Source of the DNA: Chromatiales bacterium
GTDB lineage: Bacteria > Pseudomonadota > Gammaproteobacteria > UBA6429
Reading direction: 5' to 3'
NCBI GenBank assembly: GCA_027076405.1
Contig: JALTJN010000155.1
Span: forward strand, 1-6,594
Length of the DNA stretch: 6,594 nt
The notes under the pieces were generated by a model that made no database searches, was not told the origin of the DNA, and worked only from the letters and a program-made list of their open reading frames with translations. Made by a program: the position numbers and the translations under genes. This document shows positions 1 to 5,429 of the stretch, piece by piece. Numbering within the stretch: position 1 is the first letter of the stretch; each line of letters starts with the position of its first letter.

Positions 1-693
1 CTGTTTGATGACAATGCGAGTGAAGCAATTAAACGAGGTACACGCCATACTTTAGTGCATGTGCTTGAAACTATTTTAAGACTGGCTCATCCGACTATGC
101 CTTATATTACTGAAGAAATTTGGCAACGTATTGCACCTTTAGCAGGCATTAAAGGTGACAGCATTATGTTACAGCCTTATCCTGAATATGATAAAGATAA
201 ATTCGAGCAATCGGCAATTGATGAAGTTGAATGGATTAAAAACTTTATTATTGGTATCCGACAAATACGCAGTGGCATGGACATTAAACCCGGTAAACCC
301 TTACCTGTGTTATTGCAAAATGGTTCCGATAAAGATAAAGCCTTGTTGACAAAACATGAAAGTTATTTGAAAAAACTGGCTAAGCTTGAAAGCATTACCT
401 GGTTAAATGCGGGTGATGAAGCACCGGAATCAGCAACCTCTCTTGTCGGTGAAATGAAATTACTTATTCCAATGGCCGGGTTAATTGATAAAGATGTTGA
501 ACTGAAACGTCTGGATAAAGAAATTGAAAAGCTAACAAAACAAAGTAAGCAAATAGACGGGAAATTATCTAACCCCGGATTCACGGATAAAGCTCCCGAA
601 GCGGTTGTGCAAAAAGAACGTGATAAATTATCCGAAATACAAGCCGCGCTTAATAATTTGCAGCAGCAAAAAGAGAAAATCGAGAAACTATAA
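1..693 (+). CDS. valS: Valine--tRNA ligase, C-terminal part (5' end outside the window)
   Basis: ValRS charges tRNA-Val with valine in the cytoplasm. The frame is open from base 1 and ends at a TAA, giving the last 230 residues of a protein usually about 950 long. The first residues (RGTRHTLVHVLETILRLAHP, then YITEEIWQR) match the anticodon-binding helical domain of class Ia ValRS. From about fragment residue 164 the chain becomes a Lys/Glu-rich helix with Leu spacing, interrupted by an Asn-Pro-Gly-Phe turn. This is the C-terminal tRNA-binding coiled-coil arm (Val_tRNA-synt_C) typical of bacterial ValRS. The catalytic HIGH and KMSKS motifs lie upstream of the window. It is convergent with the HPt gene, with 18 bases between the stop codons and no convincing terminator. 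An internal GTG at 55 is not the start, because homology continues before it. Confidence 0.97.
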   Translation: MFDDNASEAIKRGTRHTLVHVLETILRLAHPTMPYITEEIWQRIAPLAGIKGDSIMLQPYPEYDKDKFEQSAIDEVEWIKNFIIGIRQIRSGMDIKPGKPLPVLLQNGSDKDKALLTKHESYLKKLAKLESITWLNAGDEAPESATSLVGEMKLLIPMAGLIDKDVELKRLDKEIEKLTKQSKQIDGKLSNPGFTDKAPEAVVQKERDKLSEIQAALNNLQQQKEKIEKL

Positions 694-711
694 CTTTTTC
701 TTAGCCATCAT

Positions 712-1125
712 CTAAGACAAATTTTTTCTCATTTCTGCTTCAACATCTTCTCTTGCGACTTTAAGCCGAGAGAAGATGTTTTTTGCTTTATCTATCTCTG
801 ACTCAATTGCAAACTGCTCAACTTGCTCGGCAAGCTCACTTAACATAAACGCGCCAAACTGAGCAGCAGCACCTTTTAAAGAATGAGCAGCATGCTCTAA
901 CTCTTTCAAATCAGTATTCTTGAGAGCACCTTCTATTTTTTTTATATTTTCATTCGCGCTGCCATTATGGTTTTTAACGGCATTTTCAAAAGCATCTCCA
1001 AAGACACCTTTCAAAACATTAAAAACAGCTAAATCTAATATTTGTTTTTCTTCAGAGATAGCATCATCAAAATTCATTTTAACTTCTTTATCGACTTTAT
1101 TATCCTGTTGATTATTTTCAATCAT
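712..1125 (-). CDS. Histidine phosphotransfer (HPt) domain protein
   Basis: A 137-residue soluble protein with the HPt signature AHSLKGAAAQFGA; His81 is the predicted phospho-accepting residue. HPt proteins are small helical bundles that relay phosphate between receiver domains and histidine kinases in multistep phosphorelays. The segment from about residue 28 to 135 fits a single HPt domain, with the usual acidic/hydrophobic first helix (ILDLAVFNVL) and a long last helix. There is no receiver or kinase domain, so it is a stand-alone HPt, and no partner kinase or regulator is in the window. Start is uncertain: Met1 has a weak ribosome site (TAAG), while Met17 (base 1077) has an AGAAG at good distance and would remove a charged, probably unconserved tail. 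It lies 47 bases after the DUF2970 stop with no terminator between, so it may be the last gene of the sigma operon. Confidence 0.9.
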   Translation of the reverse strand: MIENNQQDNKVDKEVKMNFDDAISEEKQILDLAVFNVLKGVFGDAFENAVKNHNGSANENIKKIEGALKNTDLKELEHAAHSLKGAAAQFGAFMLSELAEQVEQFAIESEIDKAKNIFSRLKVAREDVEAEMRKNLS

Positions 1126-1172
1126 TAAACTTAGCCAGTAAATATTTGAATGACAGAGTAATGTTTCCTCAA

Positions 1173-1385
1173 CTAAACACCAGCTAAAGAGAGCGCAAAT
1201 TTAACCGCAAAAATCAGTACTGTAATAAAAATGGCTACACCCACTAAGCCAACAATAATATATTGCCATGGCTTACCGTGCTTAAAATCACGCTCATGGT
1301 TCTTGCTTTTTTGTACACCAATAAACGCCCACAACACACTTCTTGTCACATCGAGTAAAGAAGGTTCTTTATTCTCATTATTCAT
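1173..1385 (-). CDS. DUF2970 family small inner-membrane protein
   Basis: A 70-residue protein of unknown function. The N-terminal part holds the family pattern SLLDVTRSVLWAFIGVQ followed by a short polar stretch with Glu-Arg-Asp-Phe, then Gly-Lys-Pro-Trp, and ends in a single membrane helix at about residues 41-65. This order (amphipathic helix, conserved Arg-Asp-Phe, C-terminal transmembrane segment) is what I recall for DUF2970 of proteobacteria. The frame stays open six codons further to a TTG at 1403. I chose the ATG at 1385 because an AGGTG ribosome site sits five bases before it. It follows the MFS transporter by 14 bases and is surely cotranscribed with it; a role as an accessory membrane subunit is possible but unsupported. 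Confidence 0.85.
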   Translation of the reverse strand: MNNENKEPSLLDVTRSVLWAFIGVQKSKNHERDFKHGKPWQYIIVGLVGVAIFITVLIFAVKFALSLAGV

Positions 1386-1390
1386 TCTAT

Positions 1391-1395
1391 CACCT
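1391..1395 (-). promoter_or_regulatory. Ribosome binding site deciding the DUF2970 start
   Basis: On the minus strand AGGTG (within AGGTGAT, close to the full anti-16S complement) lies five bases before the ATG at 1385. It selects that ATG over the in-frame TTG at 1403, which overlaps the transporter stop codon and would place the site inside the coding region. Confidence 0.7.
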
Positions 1396-1399
1396 GCTT

Positions 1400-2695
1400 T
1401 CAATCTTCAATTACGTAATCTGTTAACATATCTTTAGCTTTACTTTCATTAACGAAATATAGCAGGATTCCGCCTGCAATAAATAAAATACTCACAGAAA
1501 GTATTGATAGCCTCGGACTTTGTGTGGTTAAACTCACCAGCCCCATCATAATGGGACCAAAAACAGCCGCAAATTTACCTAACATATTATAAAAACCAAA
1601 AAATTCACCCGATTGATTTTTGGGAATAATGCCAGCATAAAATGAACGACTCAGTGCTTGTATGCCGCCTTGTACTAAACCGATAATAATGGCTAAAACA
1701 TAAAACTCCGAAACAACGGTTATTTGTGATGCCCAGAGAGTAATAAAAAAATAAACGGTAATCGCAATTAAAACGCCATTTTTTGCACCAATAATATTTG
1801 CTAAATATCCAAAAGCAATCGCAGCGGGGAAACCAACAAATTGCGTTATCAAAAGTGCCGAAATTAAATCAGAAGAATCAAAGCCTAACGACATACCATA
1901 ATCAACTGCCATTCTAATGATGGTATCAACGCCATCAATATATAACCAATAGGCGATTAAAAATAAAATAACCATACGTAAACTTTTAATCTTATGGAAT
2001 GTTTTTCGGAGCTGCACAAAACCCGAAAGAATAATTTCCCGACTACCTGCATGTTGAGTATTTAATCCTGAATAATTTACTTCAGAAACATTGATAAATA
2101 ATGGAATGGAAAAAATAAACCACCACACAGATACCGTTAAAAATGATACCTTAACCGCTTCTGCACTACTCGAAAATCCAAAATATTGCGGATTTAATGT
2201 CATATAAACATCAAAAGCAAATAAAACCCCACCACCCAAATAACCCAATGCGTATCCAAAGCTGGAAAGGCGGTTGAAATTCTTTTCTTCAGTGACATCG
2301 GTTAATAAGGAATCATAAAAAACAATGCTCCCTGAAAAACCTATCACAGACAAAGCAAACAAAATTAAAGCTAAAAAAGTTTCATGTTGCGCAACAAAAT
2401 ATAGTGCTCCGGACATTAAAATACCCAAAAGTGCAAAAATAAGTAATAAACGTTTTTTGATATTCCCGGCATCAGCTATTGCACCGAGAACCGGTGCCAG
2501 AATAACAATAATGGTACTGGCAATAGAATTGGTTAAACCTAATTGAAATGTACTTGTTGATACGTCTGCGGTATCACTCCAGTACTGTTTGAAAAACAAA
2601 GGAAAAAAGCCTGCCAGAATAACTGTTGCATAAGCAGAATTCGCCCAATCATAAAGCGCCCATGAAAAAGTCGTACGATTTATATGTTGCGACAT
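1400..2695 (-). CDS. MFS transporter, UMF1 / Atg22-like family
   Basis: A 431-residue integral membrane protein with about 12 hydrophobic segments, the normal size for a major facilitator. The N-terminus FSWALYDWANSAYATVI is the hallmark of the UMF1 group (Atg22-like MFS). The loop after helix 2 carries a motif-A-like sequence, LGAIADAGNIKKR at about residues 69-82, and a degenerate copy (FGYLANIIGAKNG) sits in the second half at about 295-307. The segment QALSRSFYAGIIPKNQSGEF near 346-365 and the following FGFYNMLGKFAAVFGP are also typical of the family. Yeast Atg22 exports amino acids from the vacuole; the substrates of bacterial UMF1 proteins are mostly unknown, so none is assigned. The ATG lies nine bases after the DUF3106 stop with no clear ribosome site of its own, suggesting translational coupling within the sigma operon. 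Confidence 0.93.
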   Translation of the reverse strand: MSQHINRTTFSWALYDWANSAYATVILAGFFPLFFKQYWSDTADVSTSTFQLGLTNSIASTIIVILAPVLGAIADAGNIKKRLLLIFALLGILMSGALYFVAQHETFLALILFALSVIGFSGSIVFYDSLLTDVTEEKNFNRLSSFGYALGYLGGGVLFAFDVYMTLNPQYFGFSSSAEAVKVSFLTVSVWWFIFSIPLFINVSEVNYSGLNTQHAGSREIILSGFVQLRKTFHKIKSLRMVILFLIAYWLYIDGVDTIIRMAVDYGMSLGFDSSDLISALLITQFVGFPAAIAFGYLANIIGAKNGVLIAITVYFFITLWASQITVVSEFYVLAIIIGLVQGGIQALSRSFYAGIIPKNQSGEFFGFYNMLGKFAAVFGPIMMGLVSLTTQSPRLSILSVSILFIAGGILLYFVNESKAKDMLTDYVIED

Positions 2696-2704
2696 AAGTA
2701 ATGA

Positions 2705-3292
2705 TTAGTGTCTAAAGCGTTCTCGCCGCTGCATACGATTTGACTGGATACGTTGCCTGATTTTTTCCCGCACTGAACGACGTTCTGCCGGCGACATCGT
2801 CCTCCATTTTTGACGACGCTGACTCAACCTTTGACGAAACGCCTGCCGTTGTTCAGCGGACATGTTTTTCCAACGGTTGCGTAATTTATGACGACGTTCA
2901 GGCGGTAAATTTTTAAACCACTTACGCTGCTGGCGAATTCTTTTTCTTTCTGACTCGGGTAATGCACGAAAATGCTGGAATCGTGCACGAATACGTTTAC
3001 GCTGTTGCGGTGTCATGCTTTTCCAGCGTTGCAGACGTTTCTTAGCCTGTTTCCTTTCCTGCGGCGACATGGCTTGCCAGCGCTTAACACCTTTGCGTAA
3101 TCGATTTTTTCGTTCTTGCGGTAAGACATTCCATTGGTTTTCAAAGCGTTTTAATAATTTTTTCTCATTACTGTTTAACTGCTGCCAGCTTGTTCCAGCT
3201 GCGGTGCGATTGTTATCCTCAGCATGCACATAAAAAGGCAAAACAAAAATTGAGCTTAGTAATAAAAACTTTATCATTCTGTTATTACTCAT
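2705..3292 (-). CDS. Exported Arg-rich DUF3106 repeat protein
   Basis: A 195-residue basic protein. A signal peptide (hydrophobic stretch after Met-Ile-Lys, cleavage expected after Val-His-Ala at about residue 24) sends it to the periplasm. The mature part is nearly all a helical repeat beginning with an aromatic residue: W-x-x-(L/M)-(S/T/P)-x-x-(E/Q)-R-K and then Arg-rich helix. Eight copies are visible; the first four are spaced exactly 18 residues apart and later ones 15-22. This matches DUF3106, a family of unknown function that I recall next to sigma/DUF3619 pairs in betaproteobacteria. Start: the frame opens with a GTG at 3301, but the ATG at 3292 has GAG at suitable distance and overlaps the preceding gene by eight bases, a usual coupling arrangement; an ATG at 3277 is a third option. 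The role is unknown; a periplasmic sensor or chaperone linked to the sigma system is inference. Confidence 0.85.
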   Translation of the reverse strand: MSNNRMIKFLLLSSIFVLPFYVHAEDNNRTAAGTSWQQLNSNEKKLLKRFENQWNVLPQERKNRLRKGVKRWQAMSPQERKQAKKRLQRWKSMTPQQRKRIRARFQHFRALPESERKRIRQQRKWFKNLPPERRHKLRNRWKNMSAEQRQAFRQRLSQRRQKWRTMSPAERRSVREKIRQRIQSNRMQRRERFRH

Positions 3293-3509
3293 CAGATTCA
3301 CTCGTTTTAACTTGTTGACTTGTTAATGTTTTCATTTCATTTTTATCTTCGATTTCATCATCTATAAATGCAATGTCATTTTTATCGTACATTGCAAGAA
3401 ACTCGAATAACTCCAAATCATTTTCAATTAATGGCTCATCCTGTTCCTGTTGGGCAAATGATGCTACAGGAGATAAAAATAAAAATAGAATTAAATATTT
3501 AGCTGGCAT
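3285..3509 (-). CDS. Small acidic exported protein of the sigma operon
   Basis: A 74-residue protein with a clear signal peptide (hydrophobic core LILFLFL, cleavage expected after Ala-Ser-Phe-Ala at residue 19). The mature 55 residues hold 18 Asp/Glu against four Lys, so it is strongly acidic. The motif NDLELFEFLAMYD at residues 30-42 resembles the NLELMEDLEFIQWL tail of the anti-sigma factor encoded just before. The ATG lies inside the end of the anti-sigma gene (11-base overlap), and its stop overlaps the start of the DUF3106 gene. The two overlaps make it a firm operon member despite its size. I do not recognise a named domain. Its position and charge suggest a periplasmic partner of the basic DUF3106 protein or of the anti-sigma tail; this is inference. 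Confidence 0.8.
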   Translation of the reverse strand: MPAKYLILFLFLSPVASFAQQEQDEPLIENDLELFEFLAMYDKNDIAFIDDEIEDKNEMKTLTSQQVKTSESDE

Positions 3510-3849
3510 GTTGTTCTGACTCTAGCAGCCATTGAATAAATTCTAAATCTTCCATCAACTCCAAATTATCATTTGAAGTAAGCATTTCTATTTCATTGTC
3601 CATTTCCGCAACTGTATCTGTTGAATTATTCTGATTAAAATTAAAGGTCAAACTAATTGCAATGACTGCAACAGCAAATACTGCCGTGGCCGCTTGTGGA
3701 AAAAATGACCATAATGAGCGAGGCTTCGCCTTTTCTAATGCAGCATAACGAGCTTGTTGTAAACGACGAGTAATGTCGGGACTTAAATCATCAAGACTAT
3801 TATCAAGATGATTTTTCACCTTGTTTTCAAATTGATTAATTTCATTCAT
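3499..3849 (-). CDS. Probable membrane anti-sigma factor (DUF3619-like)
   Basis: A 116-residue single-pass membrane protein. Residues 1-48 are cytoplasmic, with the pattern LDDLSPDITRRLQQARYAALEKA seen in DUF3619 proteins and probably binding the sigma factor. A basic stop (KAKPRS) precedes one membrane helix at about 51-69, and the periplasmic tail 70-116 contains 12 acidic residues and no Lys or Arg. The topology is that of an ECF anti-sigma factor: inner membrane, N-terminus inside. The gene overlaps the sigma stop codon by eight bases (ATGAATGA), the classic arrangement for sigma/anti-sigma pairs made in fixed ratio. The frame extends to a TTG at 3864, but the ATG at 3849 has a GAGG site six bases upstream. 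The pairing is inferred from context; no zinc-binding His-x3-Cys-x2-Cys motif is present, so it is not a ZAS-type anti-sigma factor. Confidence 0.82.
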   Translation of the reverse strand: MNEINQFENKVKNHLDNSLDDLSPDITRRLQQARYAALEKAKPRSLWSFFPQAATAVFAVAVIAISLTFNFNQNNSTDTVAEMDNEIEMLTSNDNLELMEDLEFIQWLLESEQHAS

Positions 3850-4405
3850 AATCGACCTCACCAACTTTCTCTTTTAATGCCTGTAATGCCCGGAAGTAAT
3901 GTGTTTTAACACTACCCGTTGAAATACCCATTGCTTCTGCGGTTTGTTTTACATCTAAGCCTTCCCAGGCTCGCAACAAAAACGTTTGTTGTTGACGTAC
4001 AGGTAATGTTTTTAATGCTGCTTCTAGTTCCAGAATATCTTTTTCGCCACTTATCTTTCTTACCGGATCATGAATTTTATCATCAGCAATCATTTGTATT
4101 GGATCATCTGTAATATCTTCTTCATCCGACGAAAACCAGTTTTGAAAAATATTACGAACTTTTTTTCGCCGATAGAAATCACGGATTTTATTTTGCAGAA
4201 CCCGATAAAATAATGGCGGCCATTCATCCTGATTTCGTTTTGCATACTTGCTAACCAAAACCAACATAGCATCCTGAACAATATCTAATGAATCATCAAT
4301 ATTAGAAGTCGCAATATAAGCCATACGATAAGCTCGCTTTTCAACTTTTTTCAAAAACTGTTCAAGATTATATGTATCTTCGCGCATGCGTACTTGTGAC
4401 ACCAT
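3842..4405 (-). CDS. ECF-type RNA polymerase sigma factor
   Basis: A 187-residue alternative sigma factor that directs RNA polymerase to a specific promoter set. Region 2 spans about residues 14-85: LEQFLKKVEKRAYRMA, then DIVQDAMLVLVSKYA and the DNA-melting/-10 recognition helix FYRVLQNKIRDFYRRKKVR. An acidic linker follows (DEEDITDD). Region 4, about 130-181, has LPVRQQQTFLLRAWEGLDVKQ and the helix-turn-helix AEAMGISTGSVKTHYFRALQAL. Only regions 2 and 4 are present, as in the ECF group. Start is uncertain. The frame is open to tandem ATGs at 4504 and 4501, which would add 33 residues including three Cys and run through a hairpin. I favour the ATG at 4405 because family homology begins soon after; the ATG at 4387 is also possible. 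None has a strong ribosome site. It is followed by its probable anti-sigma factor with an eight-base overlap. Confidence 0.93.
   Translation of the reverse strand: MVSQVRMREDTYNLEQFLKKVEKRAYRMAYIATSNIDDSLDIVQDAMLVLVSKYAKRNQDEWPPLFYRVLQNKIRDFYRRKKVRNIFQNWFSSDEEDITDDPIQMIADDKIHDPVRKISGEKDILELEAALKTLPVRQQQTFLLRAWEGLDVKQTAEAMGISTGSVKTHYFRALQALKEKVGEVDYE
3856..3859 (-). promoter_or_regulatory. Ribosome binding site deciding the anti-sigma start
   Basis: On the minus strand GAGG (in GTGAGGTCG) lies six bases before the ATG at 3849 and inside the last codons of the sigma gene. It favours this ATG over the TTG and GTG codons just upstream, which lie in or before the site itself. Confidence 0.65.
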
Positions 4406-4437
4406 GAATGATTCTGTTCGCTCAATGATATTATCGG

Positions 4438-4473
4438 AATCACCCGTCGAGCATATAGCTGCAACGGGTGTTT
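4438..4473 (-). promoter_or_regulatory. Hairpin between the repeat-protein gene and the sigma gene
   Basis: CACCCGT at 4441-4447 and ACGGGTG at 4464-4470 form a seven-base-pair stem. An inner AGC/GCT pair (4450-4452 with 4458-4460) is stacked within the loop, and a few A-T pairs lie outside. No T-run follows in either direction, so it is not a normal intrinsic terminator. If the sigma gene starts at 4405 it sits in the leader, where it could attenuate or protect the transcript. If translation begins at 4504 it is merely inside the coding region. Confidence 0.35.
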
Positions 4474-4486
4474 CACAATAACATAA

Positions 4487-4498
4487 TTGAATATTCAA
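4487..4498. promoter_or_regulatory. 12-base perfect palindrome upstream of the sigma gene
   Basis: TTGAATATTCAA reads the same on both strands. It lies about 82 bases before the favoured sigma start and 24 bases after the stop of the repeat-protein gene, where an operator could sit. The region is AT-rich, so a chance palindrome is quite possible. No regulator can be named. Confidence 0.2.
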
Positions 4499-4521
4499 CA
4501 TCATCTTAAATTAATAAGCTG

Positions 4522-5277
4522 TTAATGCATTCTACGCTGAATACGGTTACCCTGGCGATCCATGCGGCGTTCTATACGATTACCGCGACGATCCATTCTA
4601 CGTTCGATACGATTACCTCTGCGGTCCAGACGACGTTCAATACGGTTACCTTTACGATCTAAACGAGCCGCAACACCAGGATGACCATTTTCAAAAGCAC
4701 GTTGTGCACGACGGTCCAGACGGTTATTGATATTTTGCCCACGACGGTCTAAACGTTCATTGATATTGTGACCACGGCGATCTAAACGGTTATTTATATT
4801 TTCACCCCGGCGATCTAAACGACGATTAACCCGCTCTCCGATTCGCTCACGTTGAGCATGTGTTAAGGAAACATCTTTACGATGCTCAAGTCTGTTTTGA
4901 ATTCGGTTACCTTTCATATCCAGACGATTTTCAATTCGATTTCCTTTTCTATCTAAACGATTTTCGATTCGATTGCCTTTCATGTCCAAACGGTTTTCTA
5001 TTCGGTTTCCTTTCTTATCAAGGCGATTAGCTAAACGGTCATTGCCATTTGCAGCAGCTCTAGCAGCGGCTTGATCTAAACGATTATTTATATTTTCACC
5101 ACGGTGATCTAAGCGATCATTGATAATTTCGCCTCGTTGATCCAGACGTTGGTTGATATTCTCACCCCGTTGATCAAGACGTGAATTAATACGTTCCCCC
5201 AAATCATCTGCCATTGCAGGCATAGCAGTGGCAAGTAGTATATTTAGTGCTGTAATAGTAAAAATCGACTGTTTCAT
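4522..5277 (-). CDS. Exported 11-residue (Arg-Leu-Asp) repeat protein, internally duplicated
   Basis: A 251-residue protein of no family I recognise. A signal peptide (Met-Lys-Gln, hydrophobic core, cleavage expected after Ala-Met-Ala at residue 23) exports it. Nearly all the rest is an 11-residue repeat of the form RLDxRGxxIxx, with 19 RLD-like motifs (RLE or RMD/RMH in a few). Two subtypes occur: one with ENIN and one with NRIE after the Gly. Residues 26-132 and 146-251 are two copies of the same array offset by exactly 120 residues, each with four ENIN-type units, a 13-residue Ala/Gly insert, then NRIE-type units. The protein is very basic and Arg-rich, and an 11-residue period suits a right-handed coiled coil. 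The ATG at 5277 is chosen because AGGAG stands seven bases before it; a longer TTG frame to 5325 would bury the signal peptide. It follows a terminator and so has its own promoter, 116 bases before the favoured sigma start. Confidence 0.85.
   Translation of the reverse strand: MKQSIFTITALNILLATAMPAMADDLGERINSRLDQRGENINQRLDQRGEIINDRLDHRGENINNRLDQAAARAAANGNDRLANRLDKKGNRIENRLDMKGNRIENRLDRKGNRIENRLDMKGNRIQNRLEHRKDVSLTHAQRERIGERVNRRLDRRGENINNRLDRRGHNINERLDRRGQNINNRLDRRAQRAFENGHPGVAARLDRKGNRIERRLDRRGNRIERRMDRRGNRIERRMDRQGNRIQRRMH
4525..4842 (-). repeat. Second copy of the internal duplication (residues 146-251)
   Basis: Encodes IGERVNRRLDRRGENIN and onward to the C-terminus. It aligns unit for unit with 4882-5202, including the 24-residue stretch holding the Ala/Gly insert (RLDRRAQRAFENG against RLDQAAARAAANG). 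Sub-repeats have a 33-base period. This copy is richer in Arg and changes Leu to Met in its last units. Confidence 0.8.
4882..5202 (-). repeat. First copy of the internal duplication (residues 26-132)
   Basis: Encodes LGERINSRLDQRGENIN through RLEH. It lies exactly 120 residues (360 bases) ahead of the second copy, and a 13-residue non-repeat linker (RKDVSLTHAQRER) separates them. Synonymous differences between units show that the duplication is not recent. Confidence 0.8.
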
Positions 5278-5284
5278 GGTACGG

Positions 5285-5289
5285 CTCCT
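5285..5289 (-). promoter_or_regulatory. Ribosome binding site deciding the repeat-protein start
   Basis: A full AGGAG on the minus strand with a seven-base spacer to the ATG at 5277. It is the strongest ribosome site in the window and fixes the start directly ahead of the signal peptide. Confidence 0.8.
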
Positions 5290-5322
5290 GTTTTGTGTTT
5301 TATTTATTGCGTTTAGTAATAA

Positions 5323-5349
5323 CAACGCGGCACAAGAGGAATAGTTGAC
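5323..5349 (-). promoter_or_regulatory. Possible ECF-type promoter of the repeat-protein gene
   Basis: On the minus strand GTCAAC (5349-5344) is followed after 16 bases by CGTTG (5327-5323). An AAC-containing -35 and a CGT-containing -10 at 16-17 bases is the general pattern of ECF promoters, and I found no good sigma-70 pair in this gap. The position, between the terminator and the ribosome site, is right. The match is short and the sigma factor's real consensus is unknown. Confidence 0.25.
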
Positions 5350-5368
5350 AAAGAATCATAAAATAAAT

Positions 5369-5397
5369 AAAAAAGGGGACATATTGTCCCCTTTTTT
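5369..5397. terminator. Bidirectional intrinsic terminator
   Basis: AAAAAAGGGGAC at 5369-5380 pairs perfectly with GTCCCCTTTTTT at 5386-5397 around a five-base loop. The A-run and T-run flanking the GC stem make it work in both directions. It lies 32 bases past the hemoglobin stop on the minus strand and so ends that transcript before the repeat-protein gene. Confidence 0.92.
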
Positions 5398-5429
5398 AGT
5401 GTTTTTTAATTAAAACAATGAGTTACGTA

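Noticed and set aside
699..730. CTTAG/CTAAG inverted repeat followed by a T-run after valS
   Set aside because: The stem is only five base pairs, the T-run starts several bases later, and it lies within the HPt coding end; too weak to call a terminator.
3015..3233. Plus-strand frame with several Cys opposite the DUF3106 gene
   Set aside because: It arises from the complement of Arg-rich repeat codons; the minus-strand product has a signal peptide and a known family pattern.
4090..4281. Open frames inside the sigma gene on both strands
   Set aside because: They are shadow frames of a well-supported sigma factor, without ribosome sites or recognisable protein features.
4525..5202. Regular 33-base repeats resembling a CRISPR or satellite array
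   Set aside because: There are no unique spacers, the units vary at synonymous sites, and the frame stays open throughout; these are protein-coding repeats.
5278..5325. N-terminal extension of the repeat protein from a TTG at 5325
   Set aside because: It would put 16 residues before an evident signal peptide, and a strong AGGAG stands ahead of the ATG at 5277.
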